In this document: piece after piece, positions 1 through 7,243 of the stretch
Layout of the letters: each line of letters begins with the position of its first letter
Numbering within the stretch: position 1 is the stretch's first letter
From: Rhizobium sp. Q54
GTDB taxonomy: Bacteria > Pseudomonadota > Alphaproteobacteria > Rhizobiales > Beijerinckiaceae
DNA: 15,598 bases
Direction: 5' to 3'
Assembly (NCBI GenBank): GCA_945901195.1
Contig: CAMDKB010000043.1
Span: 1 to 15,598, forward strand
The notes under the pieces: model-generated
The model's database searches: none
The model's input: only the letters and a program-made list of their open reading frames with translations
What the model was told of the DNA's origin: nothing
Position numbers and translations under genes: made by a program

Positions 1-750
1 GCTCATCCATTTATCGGTTTCCTCAAGTCCTGCACGAAAACCTTCGATGGTTTTGCGGTTTGCATCGGCCCATTGCCGTGTGGCGATGTAGCTGATCATC
101 AAGACGTCAGCATACATTTCGGCAAAAAAGTCCGACACGATCTTTCCCTGACCGCTTTCGACGATCCGGGTGCGTATGGGATCGGTTACAACGGCCGCGT
201 CGACGATGCCCCCTTTGAGCATGTCCGGCATGGCGGGAAACTGCGCCTCGATCATTTTGACATCGCGCAGATCAACCCCGCGATCCTTCATCCATTTGCG
301 TACGAAAATGTCCATCGTGCTGTTGAGACCGGCAACGGCGATTTTCTTGCCCTTGAGATCGCCGGGACCCGAATAGTTAAAATCACTGCGTACGGCGAGC
401 CCGATTTTGGATTGCGCTCTGACGTGGCGCGATCCGCCGCTGACCAGAACCAGATCGAGTCCACCGTCGACGGCAGCGAGCAGAACAGGGATCGTCGCTG
501 CGCCGATCTGGATTGAATTGGACACCAGACCCGGCGGCGTATGCACAATGATCGGCAGTTTCACCGGCGTCACATCAACACCGTGTTTTGCAAACAGGCC
601 TTTTTGTGGGCCGACAACAATGGGCGCGAAGTCAGACGCCGTCACATGACCAACTGAAATTTTCGCATTTTGTGCAAAAGCCTGTTGTGATGTGCCAAGA
701 AACGGCAATGCGGCGGCGCCCAGCAGCGCGTTACGGCGTGTGATCAGCAT
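1..750 (-). CDS. ABC transporter substrate-binding protein, NMT1/THI5-like (3' end beyond window)
   Basis: This frame is open from the ATG at 750 to the window edge: 250 codons without a stop, so the C-terminus is missing. The N-terminus MLITRRNALLGAAALPFLG has a twin-arginine pair (R5-R6), a hydrophobic stretch and an AFA-Q cleavage site near residue 26, indicating export to the periplasm. The mature part opens with KISVGHVTASDFAPIVVGPQKG, the usual start of SsuA/THI5/NMT1-like binding proteins, followed by GLFAKHGVDV (51-60), DLKGKKIAVAGLNS (131-144) and DAAVVTDP (184-191). Such proteins deliver small organic molecules to an ABC importer; the ligand cannot be told. It is the last visible gene of a leftward operon, 26 bp after the second VOC gene, with a GGGAG ribosome site 7 bases before the ATG. 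The permease and ATPase genes would lie to the left. Family is well supported; substrate is unknown. Confidence 0.85.
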   Translation of the reverse strand, partial: MLITRRNALLGAAALPFLGTSQQAFAQNAKISVGHVTASDFAPIVVGPQKGLFAKHGVDVTPVKLPIIVHTPPGLVSNSIQIGAATIPVLLAAVDGGLDLVLVSGGSRHVRAQSKIGLAVRSDFNYSGPGDLKGKKIAVAGLNSTMDIFVRKWMKDRGVDLRDVKMIEAQFPAMPDMLKGGIVDAAVVTDPIRTRIVESGQGKIVSDFFAEMYADVLMISYIATRQWADANRKTIEGFRAGLEETDKWMS

Positions 751-776
751 GCTGTTCTCCCTCAGAATGAAAAGTC

Positions 777-1205
777 TCAGTGCTTGTCGCCGGCCGCAAA
801 AACTTGATCATAGTGGGCCTGCGTAAGATGCGCGATTTCCCACCATACGAAATTCATGTCCTGCAGCAGGAATGCCCGAACGCCATCATTCGACGAAATG
901 TCCTGCACCATCTTGATGCCGAATTCTGCGGCATGTTGCTTAGCTGCTGCATGCGCCGCTTCAACTTCACTGTCGCTTGCCACTGCGAGGCGGAAGCGGT
1001 TTTGCGGACCTTGATCTTTTTGTTCGCCTTCCACGCAGACGCAGACGACAGACCACGGCCCGCCCTTCCACATGTATTGCGCTTCGGGAAGGGGACGCAC
1101 CACGTCAATGCCGAGAAAGTTGCTCAGAAAGTGCCGTGTTGCCGCGATATCATTGCATTCAATTGTGCCATGCGAAAGTTGTTCAGTGTTGACGAGCGCA
1201 GTCAT
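777..1205 (-). CDS. VOC-fold (glyoxalase/dioxygenase superfamily) protein, second of a pair
   Basis: A 142-residue protein starting at the ATG at 1205, preceded by AAGGGAGAT; a longer upstream reading in this frame is overlap with the neighbouring gene. The fold is suggested by LSHGTIECNDIAATRHFLSNFLG (residues 10-32), the classic first beta-alpha unit of VOC proteins, and by the closing strand FVWWEIAHL (119-127). VOC enzymes bind a divalent metal through His, His and Glu. Here His12 and Glu123 are at the expected places, but the middle ligand position, in NRFRLAVASDSEVEAA, is Arg70 instead of His. That makes a normal metal site within this chain unlikely. It lies 22 bp downstream of the first VOC gene and aligns with it at the N-terminus, so the two are probably ancient duplicates acting in one pathway. 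The reaction is unknown; ring cleavage, isomerisation or a non-catalytic role are all possible. Confidence 0.8.
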   Translation of the reverse strand: MTALVNTEQLSHGTIECNDIAATRHFLSNFLGIDVVRPLPEAQYMWKGGPWSVVCVCVEGEQKDQGPQNRFRLAVASDSEVEAAHAAAKQHAAEFGIKMVQDISSNDGVRAFLLQDMNFVWWEIAHLTQAHYDQVFAAGDKH

Positions 1206-1227
1206 GCAGATATCTCCCTTGTGCCGT

Positions 1228-1722
1228 TCAGGCCTGATCGCCGCGTTCGCGGATGGCGGTGTAAACGAGTTCAGGCGTGCGATATTCGACTTCCCACCAG
1301 TTGGTGTCCGCATCGACGAAATAGAAAGCGTAGGAGCCATGCCGGAAACGTGGTTTTTGCACGCGGCCCAGATCGTATTCATCCTGTCCGGCTGATACCT
1401 TCTCAAAGGCTTCATCCACAGCCGCCTGGCTCGGTACGGCAACGCCCCAATGGTTGAGCATTTCCTGTTCAACAAGCACTTCGGGAACTTCTTCAACTTC
1501 GAGCACCCAATAGCTCTGTCCATGCAGTTTTTCGCCGGGCCTGTGGCCCTTCTCGCGAACCAGCAGCTTGCCCTTGGCAGGTTCGACGCATTCGAGGTTG
1601 AGCACGTTCTCGCAGAGCCGCCGTGTACGCTTGATATCGGTCGACACAAACGTGCCGCCGATCAGCGATGTTGGCTTGATAATGGAGGCAGTTCCGGCTT
1701 CCGGCTTGGTCATGACATTCAT
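1228..1722 (-). CDS. VOC-fold (glyoxalase/dioxygenase superfamily) protein, first of a pair
   Basis: A 164-residue protein starting at the ATG at 1722, with GGGAGAAA four bases upstream. Residues 20-46 (LIGGTFVSTDIKRTRRL and on) match the first VOC unit, LNHWGVAVPSQAAVDEAFEKV (89-109) matches the strand carrying the middle metal ligand, and DADTNWWEVEYR (137-148) is the closing strand. Middle His91 and final Glu144 are present, but the usual first His is replaced by Gly22. The gene sits 33 bp downstream of the flavin/2Fe-2S reductase gene and 22 bp upstream of the second VOC gene, so all are probably co-transcribed. Proteins of this type occur in catabolic operons as extradiol-type dioxygenases or lyases, but nothing here fixes a substrate. 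The fold call is firm and the function is open. Confidence 0.8.
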   Translation of the reverse strand: MNVMTKPEAGTASIIKPTSLIGGTFVSTDIKRTRRLCENVLNLECVEPAKGKLLVREKGHRPGEKLHGQSYWVLEVEEVPEVLVEQEMLNHWGVAVPSQAAVDEAFEKVSAGQDEYDLGRVQKPRFRHGSYAFYFVDADTNWWEVEYRTPELVYTAIRERGDQA

Positions 1723-1755
1723 GGCATTTCTCCCTGTTGACGTGACTTTACGCTG

Positions 1756-2709
1756 TTAGAGATCCAACACAAGCGTTTCGCCGGGCATGGCGCGTGAAAC
1801 GCAGACCTGAATGAATTTTTCCTGTTCGCGCTTGGTCAGCACATCGTCGCGATGATCCGCCTTGCCGGAGATCAGCTTGACCTTGCAGGTCCCGCATACG
1901 CCTTCGGTGCAGAGAACCTTGATCTTGAAACCCTCGTCTTTCAGGATATCGAGGATTTTCTTGTCTGCAGGAATATGGATAGTGCGACCAGTCTTGTTGA
2001 GCACTACGTCGAAAGCGGTATCAGTGCTGCGTGGCGCAACGGCGGCTTCATCGCCGTGGAATAGCTCGTAATGGACAGTGCCTTTGGGCCAATCTTTTGT
2101 TGTCTCTCGCACCGTGCGGATGAGGCCTGCAGGCCCGCATACGTAGACGTGCGCGGCGGAAGGCCGGTTGCCGAGAAGCGCTTTCACGTCGAGACCCTTG
2201 GCTGGATCGCCGCCGTCCAGATGCAGTTTTAGCTTGTCGCCAGCCAGCGTTGTTATGTCCCCTATAAAGGCGGCTTCATCAGTGGTGCGGGCGGAATAAT
2301 GGAACTGATATTCCGCGCCCATTGTATTCAACCGGTGCGCCATCGCGATCAGCGGCGTTACGCCAATGCCCCCGGCAATCAGGATATGTCGCCCGCCCGC
2401 CTCATTGATGGGAAACTGATTGACAGGCTCCGAAGACTCCAGGATATCGCCTTGTTTGAGCTGATCGTGGACCCACGCCGATCCACCCTTGCCCGGCTCT
2501 TCGCGCAATACGCCAATCACGTAGCGATGGCTTTCCCCTGGGTTATTCAGCAATGAATAGGAGCGTACCTCGCCATGGCCGAGCTCCAGATCGATATGCG
2601 CGCCCGCAGTAAATGCGGGCAGGGCCCCGCCCTCGGCTGAAACCAGTTCCACCATGCGCACCCGTTGGGTCGCGGCCTCGATTTTATGAGTTTTCAACTT
2701 CAGGGACAA
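1756..2709 (-). CDS. PDR/VanB-family oxidoreductase (flavin, NAD and 2Fe-2S domains), Rieske oxygenase-type reductase
   Basis: A 317-residue reductase with the phthalate dioxygenase reductase layout. The flavin domain has RSYSLL (49-54), the NAD(P)H domain has IAGGIGVTPL (111-120) and CGPAGLI (191-197), and the C-terminal plant-type ferredoxin domain has cysteines 267, 272, 275 and 303 in the C-x4-C-x2-C...C pattern. Such proteins take hydride from NAD(P)H and pass single electrons through the flavin and 2Fe-2S cluster to a terminal oxygenase, classically a Rieske non-heme iron enzyme acting on an aromatic acid or O-methyl ether. The start is placed at TTG 2709 because GGAGG lies nine bases upstream and the protein then begins LSLKLKTHKI, as relatives do; the frame stays open 47 codons further without family resemblance. 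It leads the leftward operon with the two VOC genes and a binding protein. No oxygenase is in the window; it may lie left of position 1 or elsewhere. Confidence 0.88.
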   Translation of the reverse strand: MSLKLKTHKIEAATQRVRMVELVSAEGGALPAFTAGAHIDLELGHGEVRSYSLLNNPGESHRYVIGVLREEPGKGGSAWVHDQLKQGDILESSEPVNQFPINEAGGRHILIAGGIGVTPLIAMAHRLNTMGAEYQFHYSARTTDEAAFIGDITTLAGDKLKLHLDGGDPAKGLDVKALLGNRPSAAHVYVCGPAGLIRTVRETTKDWPKGTVHYELFHGDEAAVAPRSTDTAFDVVLNKTGRTIHIPADKKILDILKDEGFKIKVLCTEGVCGTCKVKLISGKADHRDDVLTKREQEKFIQVCVSRAMPGETLVLDL

Positions 2710-2891
2710 CGTTCCGTTCCTCCAACCATTTTTCAGTGAGGTTAGCAGATTGGGGGCAGGGGGCAATCGGTTCGCTTGGGGAAGCGCGAGTTTGCATCTT
2801 TGCAGACAATAACAGGGCCATTTGGTTGGGCCCCCCAGTATGTGCGTCAAAAATCAAGTGTCAGTTCTGCCTAAAGGCAATCAGCTTAAAA

Positions 2892-2921
2892 GGTGGGCGA
2901 CAGCATGCCGCTGCGCCCACC
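2892..2921 (-). terminator. Strong hairpin with T-run on the minus strand (attenuator or terminator candidate)
   Basis: GGTGGGCG (2892-2899) pairs perfectly with CGCCCACC (2914-2921). Inside, CAGC (2901-2904) pairs with GCTG (2910-2913) around the loop ATGCC, leaving A2900 as the only bulge. Read leftward, the stem is followed at once by TTTT (2888-2891), the form of an intrinsic terminator. It lies about 180 bp upstream of the reductase start on the same strand, so it could attenuate that operon; a protein-binding dyad is the alternative. Confidence 0.5.
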
Positions 2922-2970
2922 ATCTTAGCTTATGCATATTCGATGATTCGAGAGCGCGTCCATGCCGCAT

Positions 2971-2999
2971 TTGACGGCCGCCTCCATCCCCCCGATGAT
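2971..2999 (+). promoter_or_regulatory. Candidate sigma-70 promoter for the binding-protein/monooxygenase operon
   Basis: TTGACG (2971-2976), five of six to the -35 consensus, is followed after 17 bases by GATGAT (2994-2999), four of six to the -10 consensus. Transcription would start near 3006, about 20 bases before the ATG at 3028. Placement is sensible, but the spacer is GC-rich and the -10 is imperfect. Confidence 0.35.
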
Positions 3000-3027
3000 A
3001 CCCGCAAAATCACCATGGGAGGCCAAT

Positions 3028-4089
3028 ATGCGCAAACTCACCGCTATCAGTCTCGCCACAAGCCTGGCCTTGGCCGCGCCCACTGCGAGGGCGGATGAAG
3101 TCGCCGATTTCTACAAGGGCAAACAGGTCCAGCTTATCATCGGTTATGGCGCGGGCGGGGGGTATGATCTCAACGGGCGCATGCTGGCCCGTCACATGGG
3201 CAATTTCATCCCCGGCAATCCCGTGGTCATTGTTCAGAATATGCCTGGCGCGGGCTCGTTGCGAGCGGCCAATCATATTCAGCAGGTTGCGGCGCGCGAT
3301 GGCACAGTTATGGGAGCGCTCGACCGGCAGGTTTCGTTGACAGCGGTACTTGGCGGCAATCCTGCGGTGAAGTTCACTGCACCCGAACTGAGCTTTTTGG
3401 GCACGTTGTCGAGCTATTCCAATGATGCCTTCATCCTGTGGCTGCGCAAGGACGCCCCGGTCAAAAACACCCCGGGTCTGCTGCGTCCGGGCGGTCCGGA
3501 AGCGACAGTCGGCGGTTCGGCGATTGGATCCACTGACGACACGACCATCATCATCTTGCGAGATGTCCTGAAGCTGCGCCTGCGCCTTGTGACTGGTTAT
3601 CCTGACGGCAACACCATCTCCCTGGCGCTGGAGCGCAATGAAGTACAGGGGCGCATCGCTGGACTGAGCGCGATCGCTTCCACCCGGCCTGATTGGTTGA
3701 AGCCGGATTCATTCGTCCGGCCGGTCTTGCAAGTGGGCCGCACCACGCGCCTTTCCGCCTACCCCGATATTCCAACCGCGCGTGAATTGGCCGAAGCAGC
3801 CGGACCAGAAGCCAAATCCGTCATCGAAGCGATGGAGCTGACCTATCAACTGGCACGCCCCTATATCGTGCCCCCCGGCGTGCCCGCAGCCAGGCTGGCC
3901 GCTCTGCGAAAAGCTTTCATGGATGCGGCGACAAGCAAGGCAATGCAGGAAGAGGCGGCGAAAATGAGCGTCGAGCTGAGCCCGGTCGATGGCGAAACTG
4001 CCAGCAAGCTCGTGGCGGGCATGGCCAAGGCGCCGCCCGAGGCGCTGGACTATCTGCGCAAACTGCTTGGCAGCGCCGAGGCGAAGTGA
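3028..4089 (+). CDS. Bug/TctC-type tripartite tricarboxylate transporter substrate-binding protein
   Basis: A 353-residue exported binding protein. The N-terminus MRKLTAISLATSLALAAPTARA-DE is a Sec signal peptide cleaved near residue 22. The mature part has the family hallmarks: FYKGKQVQLIIGYGAGGGYDLNGRM, then VVIVQNMPGAGSLRAANHI, DGTVMGALDR, and a C-terminal YIVPPGVPAARLAALRKAFMDA segment. These proteins bind carboxylates, often aromatic acids, in the periplasm for a TctA/TctB-type membrane transporter or for sensing. The start at 3028 is chosen over the ATG at 2962 because GGGAGG lies six bases before it and the signal peptide begins there. The monooxygenase gene follows after 12 bp, which implies a shared transcript and that the ligand may be that enzyme's substrate or a relative. 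No TctA or TctB gene is present, as is usual for orphan Bug proteins. Confidence 0.88.
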   Translation: MRKLTAISLATSLALAAPTARADEVADFYKGKQVQLIIGYGAGGGYDLNGRMLARHMGNFIPGNPVVIVQNMPGAGSLRAANHIQQVAARDGTVMGALDRQVSLTAVLGGNPAVKFTAPELSFLGTLSSYSNDAFILWLRKDAPVKNTPGLLRPGGPEATVGGSAIGSTDDTTIIILRDVLKLRLRLVTGYPDGNTISLALERNEVQGRIAGLSAIASTRPDWLKPDSFVRPVLQVGRTTRLSAYPDIPTARELAEAAGPEAKSVIEAMELTYQLARPYIVPPGVPAARLAALRKAFMDAATSKAMQEEAAKMSVELSPVDGETASKLVAGMAKAPPEALDYLRKLLGSAEAK

Positions 4090-4101
4090 GTTGGGGGATT
4101 C

Positions 4102-5475
4102 ATGAAACCGACGAAGAAGGAAATATCGGTCAACGCGTTTTTCGCAAATTCACCGGGTCAGAACTGGATCGGCTTGTGGAGCCTGCCCGGCAGCGGTGCT
4201 CCCAATTATACGTCGCTCGACTATTGGACCGAGGTGGCGACCATAGCAGAACGCGGTCTTTTGGACTCGCTGTTCTTTGCTGACACCAGCGGCGTTTATG
4301 ACGTTTATGAGGGAACGGCTCGCGCCGCCATCGAGCGCGCTGCCATGTTCCCGATGAACGATCCGCTGATGCTTGTTCCTGCAATGGCGCTGGTTACACG
4401 GCATCTGTGTTTCGGTGTCACCGCCAACCTCACGTTTGAGCAACCCTACACATTGGCTCGCAGATTTTCGACGCTGGACCACCTCACAAAAGGTCGTATT
4501 GGCTGGAACATCGTCACCGGATTCCAGAACAGCGCAGCGCGCGCCATGGGCATGGCGCAGATGCGCGAACACGACGAACGATACGATTGCGCCGACGAGT
4601 TCATGGAGGTCGTCTACAAATTATGGGAGGGCAGCTGGGAAGACGGCGCAGTGGTCCGTGACAGCGCGAACCGGATCTATGCAAGAGGCGACAAGGTTCA
4701 CACTATCACCCACGAGGGCAAGCATTTCAAAATGCAGGGCGTCCATATGAGCGAACCTTCGCCTCAACGCACCCCCGTGCTTTATCAGGCCGGCGGTTCG
4801 CAACGCGGACGGATCTTCGCAGCCGAACATGCTGAATGTATCTTTCTTTCCGGCTTGCCCAAACACCAGACCGCCGCGCGCGTGCAGGAAATCAAGGAAC
4901 GCGCGCGCGCGTCAGGCCGTGATCCCGCTCGCATCAAGTTCATCATGATGGCGACAGTCATAACCGCGCCAACTCACGCCGAGGCGCAGGACAAGCGCCA
5001 GATCCTTGCGCGGCATGTGAACGCCGAGGGCATGCTGGCATTGTTTTCGGGCTTGTCCGGGATTGACCTGTCAAAGGAGCTGGAGAAGGCTGCGGGTGAG
5101 CGCCGGGCAAGTCAGGGCATCAACACGGTTGTCGAATATCTTCTCGAAGAGAGCCGGTCGCTGGAACGGCTCCGCGATATCACCAGCTTTGGCCCGCAGG
5201 CCGGTCGCGAATGTTTCATCGTGGGTTCCCCAACCGAGGTCGCCGACGAAATGGAATCATGGATGGAAGAGGCCGATATCCACGGCTTCAACCTGCAACG
5301 CTCAGGCGAACCGCAGCACCTCATCGACTTCGCAGACCTGATCGTGCCGGAGCTGCAAAACAGGGGTGTTTACAAGAGCGCCTACCGGGAGGGCGCTTTC
5401 CGGCAAAAGCTTTTTGGCGCGGGAGACCGTATTGAACTTGGCCACCCGGCTGCAAGATTCAAATATGGCATGTGA
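4102..5475 (+). CDS. LLM-class FMN-dependent monooxygenase, DszA/NtaA/SnaA family
   Basis: A 457-residue flavin-dependent monooxygenase of the bacterial-luciferase superfamily. Family signatures are HLTKGRIGWNIVTGFQNSAARAMG (127-150), EHDERYDCADEFMEVVYKLWEGSWEDGAVVRD (156-187) and EPSPQRTPVLYQAGGSQRGRIFAAEHAE (218-245). Length fits NtaA/DszA. These enzymes use reduced FMN from a separate flavin reductase, plus O2, to oxidise and cleave substrates such as nitrilotriacetate or dibenzothiophene sulfone; this one's substrate is unknown. The ATG at 4102 follows a GGGGG ribosome site and lies 12 bp after the binding-protein gene. No NtaB-like flavin reductase is visible, so reduced FMN must come from elsewhere. 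The PDR-type reductase of the divergent operon is not the usual partner. A short hairpin follows the stop. Family assignment is firm. Confidence 0.88.
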   Translation: MKPTKKEISVNAFFANSPGQNWIGLWSLPGSGAPNYTSLDYWTEVATIAERGLLDSLFFADTSGVYDVYEGTARAAIERAAMFPMNDPLMLVPAMALVTRHLCFGVTANLTFEQPYTLARRFSTLDHLTKGRIGWNIVTGFQNSAARAMGMAQMREHDERYDCADEFMEVVYKLWEGSWEDGAVVRDSANRIYARGDKVHTITHEGKHFKMQGVHMSEPSPQRTPVLYQAGGSQRGRIFAAEHAECIFLSGLPKHQTAARVQEIKERARASGRDPARIKFIMMATVITAPTHAEAQDKRQILARHVNAEGMLALFSGLSGIDLSKELEKAAGERRASQGINTVVEYLLEESRSLERLRDITSFGPQAGRECFIVGSPTEVADEMESWMEEADIHGFNLQRSGEPQHLIDFADLIVPELQNRGVYKSAYREGAFRQKLFGAGDRIELGHPAARFKYGM

Positions 5476-5484
5476 TATCTTGGC

Positions 5485-5502
5485 AAGCGCGAAGGCGCTT
5501 TT
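5485..5502 (+). terminator. Intrinsic terminator candidate after the monooxygenase gene
   Basis: AAGCGC (5485-5490), loop GAAG, GCGCTT (5495-5500), then TTTTGT. It lies ten bases after the monooxygenase stop and in the gap between two convergent genes, the right place to end transcription. The stem is short (6 bp) and the T-run modest. Confidence 0.5.
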
Positions 5503-5544
5503 GTATGACATGCGCCCGCTCATTCGCTTATCTTCTTTTCAACC

Positions 5545-6795
5545 TCATGGCTGGCCCATCTGCGACGCGCGCCGCGCCAGATACGCGCGCTCGCGCGGAT
5601 TGCCCGATAGTTCGATAGCCCTGTCATATTCCATCTTTGCCTCGCTCGTGAGTCCGCTGCGCCGCAGACAATCTGCCAGCGCTGCGTGAAAGGGTTGATA
5701 CCCCTCTAGCTCCGTTCTCAAGCACGACAGTTCAATCATAGCAGCCTCTACCGAGCGGGCGAACGAGACGGCAACAGCCCGGTTGAGGCTGATGAGCGGG
5801 TTAGGCTGCAATTGCAGCAACAGATCATACAGCCCGACAATCTCGGGCCAGCGCGTCGTTTCCAGCGATTGCGCTTCTGCGTGGACCGCACTGATGGCGG
5901 CCTGTAGCTGAAACTGCCCCACCTGCCCAAGCGCCAGCGCCTGTTCGACAAGCCCAACGCCTTCGGCGATCTGGTCTGCATGCTAGAGGCGGCGGTCCTG
6001 ATATTCCAGCGCGATCATGTTGCCATCGGTGTCGCTGCGCGCCGAGCTGCGGGAATCATGCAGCAACATCAGCGCCAGAAGGCCCATGATCTCGGGCTCT
6101 CCGGGCCGCAAAGTGTGCAGAATGTGCGCAAGCCGGATGGCTTCCTCACAGAGTGAGCGCCGGATAAGGCTATCCCCGGAAGTTGCCGCATAACCCTCGT
6201 TGAAAATCAGATAAAGCACGCCCAGCACCGAAGCGAGGCGTTCAGGCAGAGCTTCGGCATCGGGCACGATACAGGGGATGCCAGCCGCTGCGATCTTCTG
6301 TTTGGCGCGTACAAGCCGTTGGGCCATCGCGTCTTCCTTGTCCAGAAACGCGCGGGCGATTTCACGGGTGGTAAGCCCGCCCAATGTGGGCAGTGTAAGG
6401 GCTATGCGGGACTTCTCCTCCAGCGCCGGATGGCAGCACGTGAAGATCAGGCGCAGACGCTCATCTGGAATGGAATGGTCTTCGGGTGGTTCGGGGGCTT
6501 CCTGTTCCATCTCGATCAGAGCGGCGTATTCCGCGCTCTTCCTCTCAAAATTTTTGTTGCGGCGGAGTCTGTCGATGGCTTTGCGGCGAGCGGTTTGCAG
6601 CAACCAGCCGGCCGGCGAACGGGGCAACCCGCTCCGCTGCCAGTGGATGAGCGCCGATTCCAGGGCCTCCTGCAGGCAGTCCTCGGCAAGCTGGAAGTCT
6701 CTCAGATTGCCGATCAGAGAGGAAAGAAGCCGCCCCCATTCTCGCCGCACGAAGGAGTTGATGGTTTTCGTGCTGGCTTGAGGGGACGGTTCCAT
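5545..6795 (-). pseudogene. ECF42-group RNA polymerase sigma factor (SigJ-like, DUF6596/TPR-like C-terminal extension), interrupted by an amber codon
   Basis: Read through one stop, this is a 416-residue ECF sigma factor of normal length for the group with a long C-terminal extension. Sigma region 2 (about residues 17-83) includes FQLAEDCLQEALESALIHW and GWLLQTARRKAIDRLRR. Region 4 (about 112-170) includes RLIFTCCHPAL and GGLTTREIARAFLDKEDAMAQRLVRAK. The extension follows with LGVLYLIFNEGYAA and, after the break, LISLNRAVAVSFARSVEAA. Codon 271 (5983-5985) is TAG, giving EYQDRRL-stop-HADQIAEG; relatives have the same text with Trp there, so one G-to-A change (TGG to TAG) explains it. Both sides are in one frame and equally well conserved. 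Unless read through or a sequence error, only a 270-residue product lacking most of the extension is made. The ATG at 6795 is preferred; a TTG at 6798 sits just before it. The partner yciI gene lies 30 bp upstream. Confidence 0.85.
5983..5985 (-). other. In-frame amber codon inside the ECF42 sigma gene
   Basis: The plus strand reads CTA here, TAG on the coding strand. Translation before it ends EYQDRRL and after it resumes HADQIAEGVGLVEQALAL in the same frame. This is the place of a conserved Trp in the family motif (Q)DR-x-LW-x-x-x-x-IAEG. The codon separates region 4 and the first part of the extension from the last 145 residues. Confidence 0.85.
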
Positions 6796-6825
6796 CAATG
6801 CGCCTTTTGGGAAAAGTCTGCCGGC

Positions 6826-7173
6826 TCAATACTCCATGACCGGCCGAACTTCGACACAGCCAAACTGTGCTGACGGGATCATGGCCGCATACTTGATGGC
6901 TTCGTCGAGGTTGGTACAATCGAGAAGATAAAATCCGCCCAGCGTCTCCTTGGTCTCGGCGAACGGACCATCCATGGTTTCAGTTTTCCCGTTGCGCACG
7001 CGCACTGTGGTGGCTGTTGACGTTGGCTTCAGCCCTTCGCCCGCGATCAAGACCTTGTCGGTCCTGTAGTGCTGCGTCGCGGCTTCGTAGCCTTTCATGA
7101 ATTCACCAAATTCCGGTGTGCCATAGGCGGGTCCGGCATTGGCGGCAGTGTAGATCAAGGCGAGATATTTCAT
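6826..7173 (-). CDS. YciI family protein (DGPF/YCII domain)
   Basis: A 115-residue protein with the ECF42-partner form of the YCII domain: MKYLALIYTA at the start, GEGLKPTSTATTVRVRNGK (45-63), then MDGPFAETKETLGGFYLLDC (67-86) containing the DGPF signature, and an ending AAMIPSAQFGCVEVRPVMEY. YCII proteins have a ferredoxin-like dimeric fold; some are small hydrolases or lyases, but the role of this subgroup is unclear. DGPF proteins are regularly encoded beside ECF42 sigma factors and are thought to belong to their regulons. The ATG at 7173 follows AGGAGA six bases upstream, and the sigma gene begins 30 bp after this stop, so the two form an operon. A promoter-like element resembling that of the MAPEG gene lies at 7244-7270. 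Confidence 0.9.
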   Translation of the reverse strand: MKYLALIYTAANAGPAYGTPEFGEFMKGYEAATQHYRTDKVLIAGEGLKPTSTATTVRVRNGKTETMDGPFAETKETLGGFYLLDCTNLDEAIKYAAMIPSAQFGCVEVRPVMEY

Positions 7174-7243
7174 GTGTGTTCTCCTGTTTCACGTAGCTGT
7201 TTGTTTCAGCTTCAGCCGGGCCTTTACCAGCTTGCAATGTGAT

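Larger units (their letters stand above)
2710..3027. promoter_or_regulatory. Divergent intergenic region between the reductase operon and the binding-protein operon
   Basis: This 318-base gap separates two divergently transcribed catabolic operons, so it must hold both promoters and probably the binding site of a shared regulator, although no regulator gene is in the window. It contains a strong inverted repeat (2892-2921) and a promoter-like element for the rightward operon (2971-2999), listed separately. A G-rich patch (2751-2764) and the rest show no convincing gene. No clear promoter could be picked by eye for the leftward operon. Confidence 0.6.

Noticed and set aside
780..1457. Long plus-strand open frame opposite the two VOC genes
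   Set aside because: It crosses two well-supported minus-strand genes, has no family features and is a codon-bias shadow.
2751..2780. G-rich stretch as a G-quadruplex
   Set aside because: Only three runs of four or more G occur close together, so a stable four-run quadruplex is not supported.
4900..4911. Alternating CG run as Z-DNA or a recombination signal
   Set aside because: It is explained by codons for Glu-Arg-Ala-Arg-Ala in the monooxygenase gene and is short.
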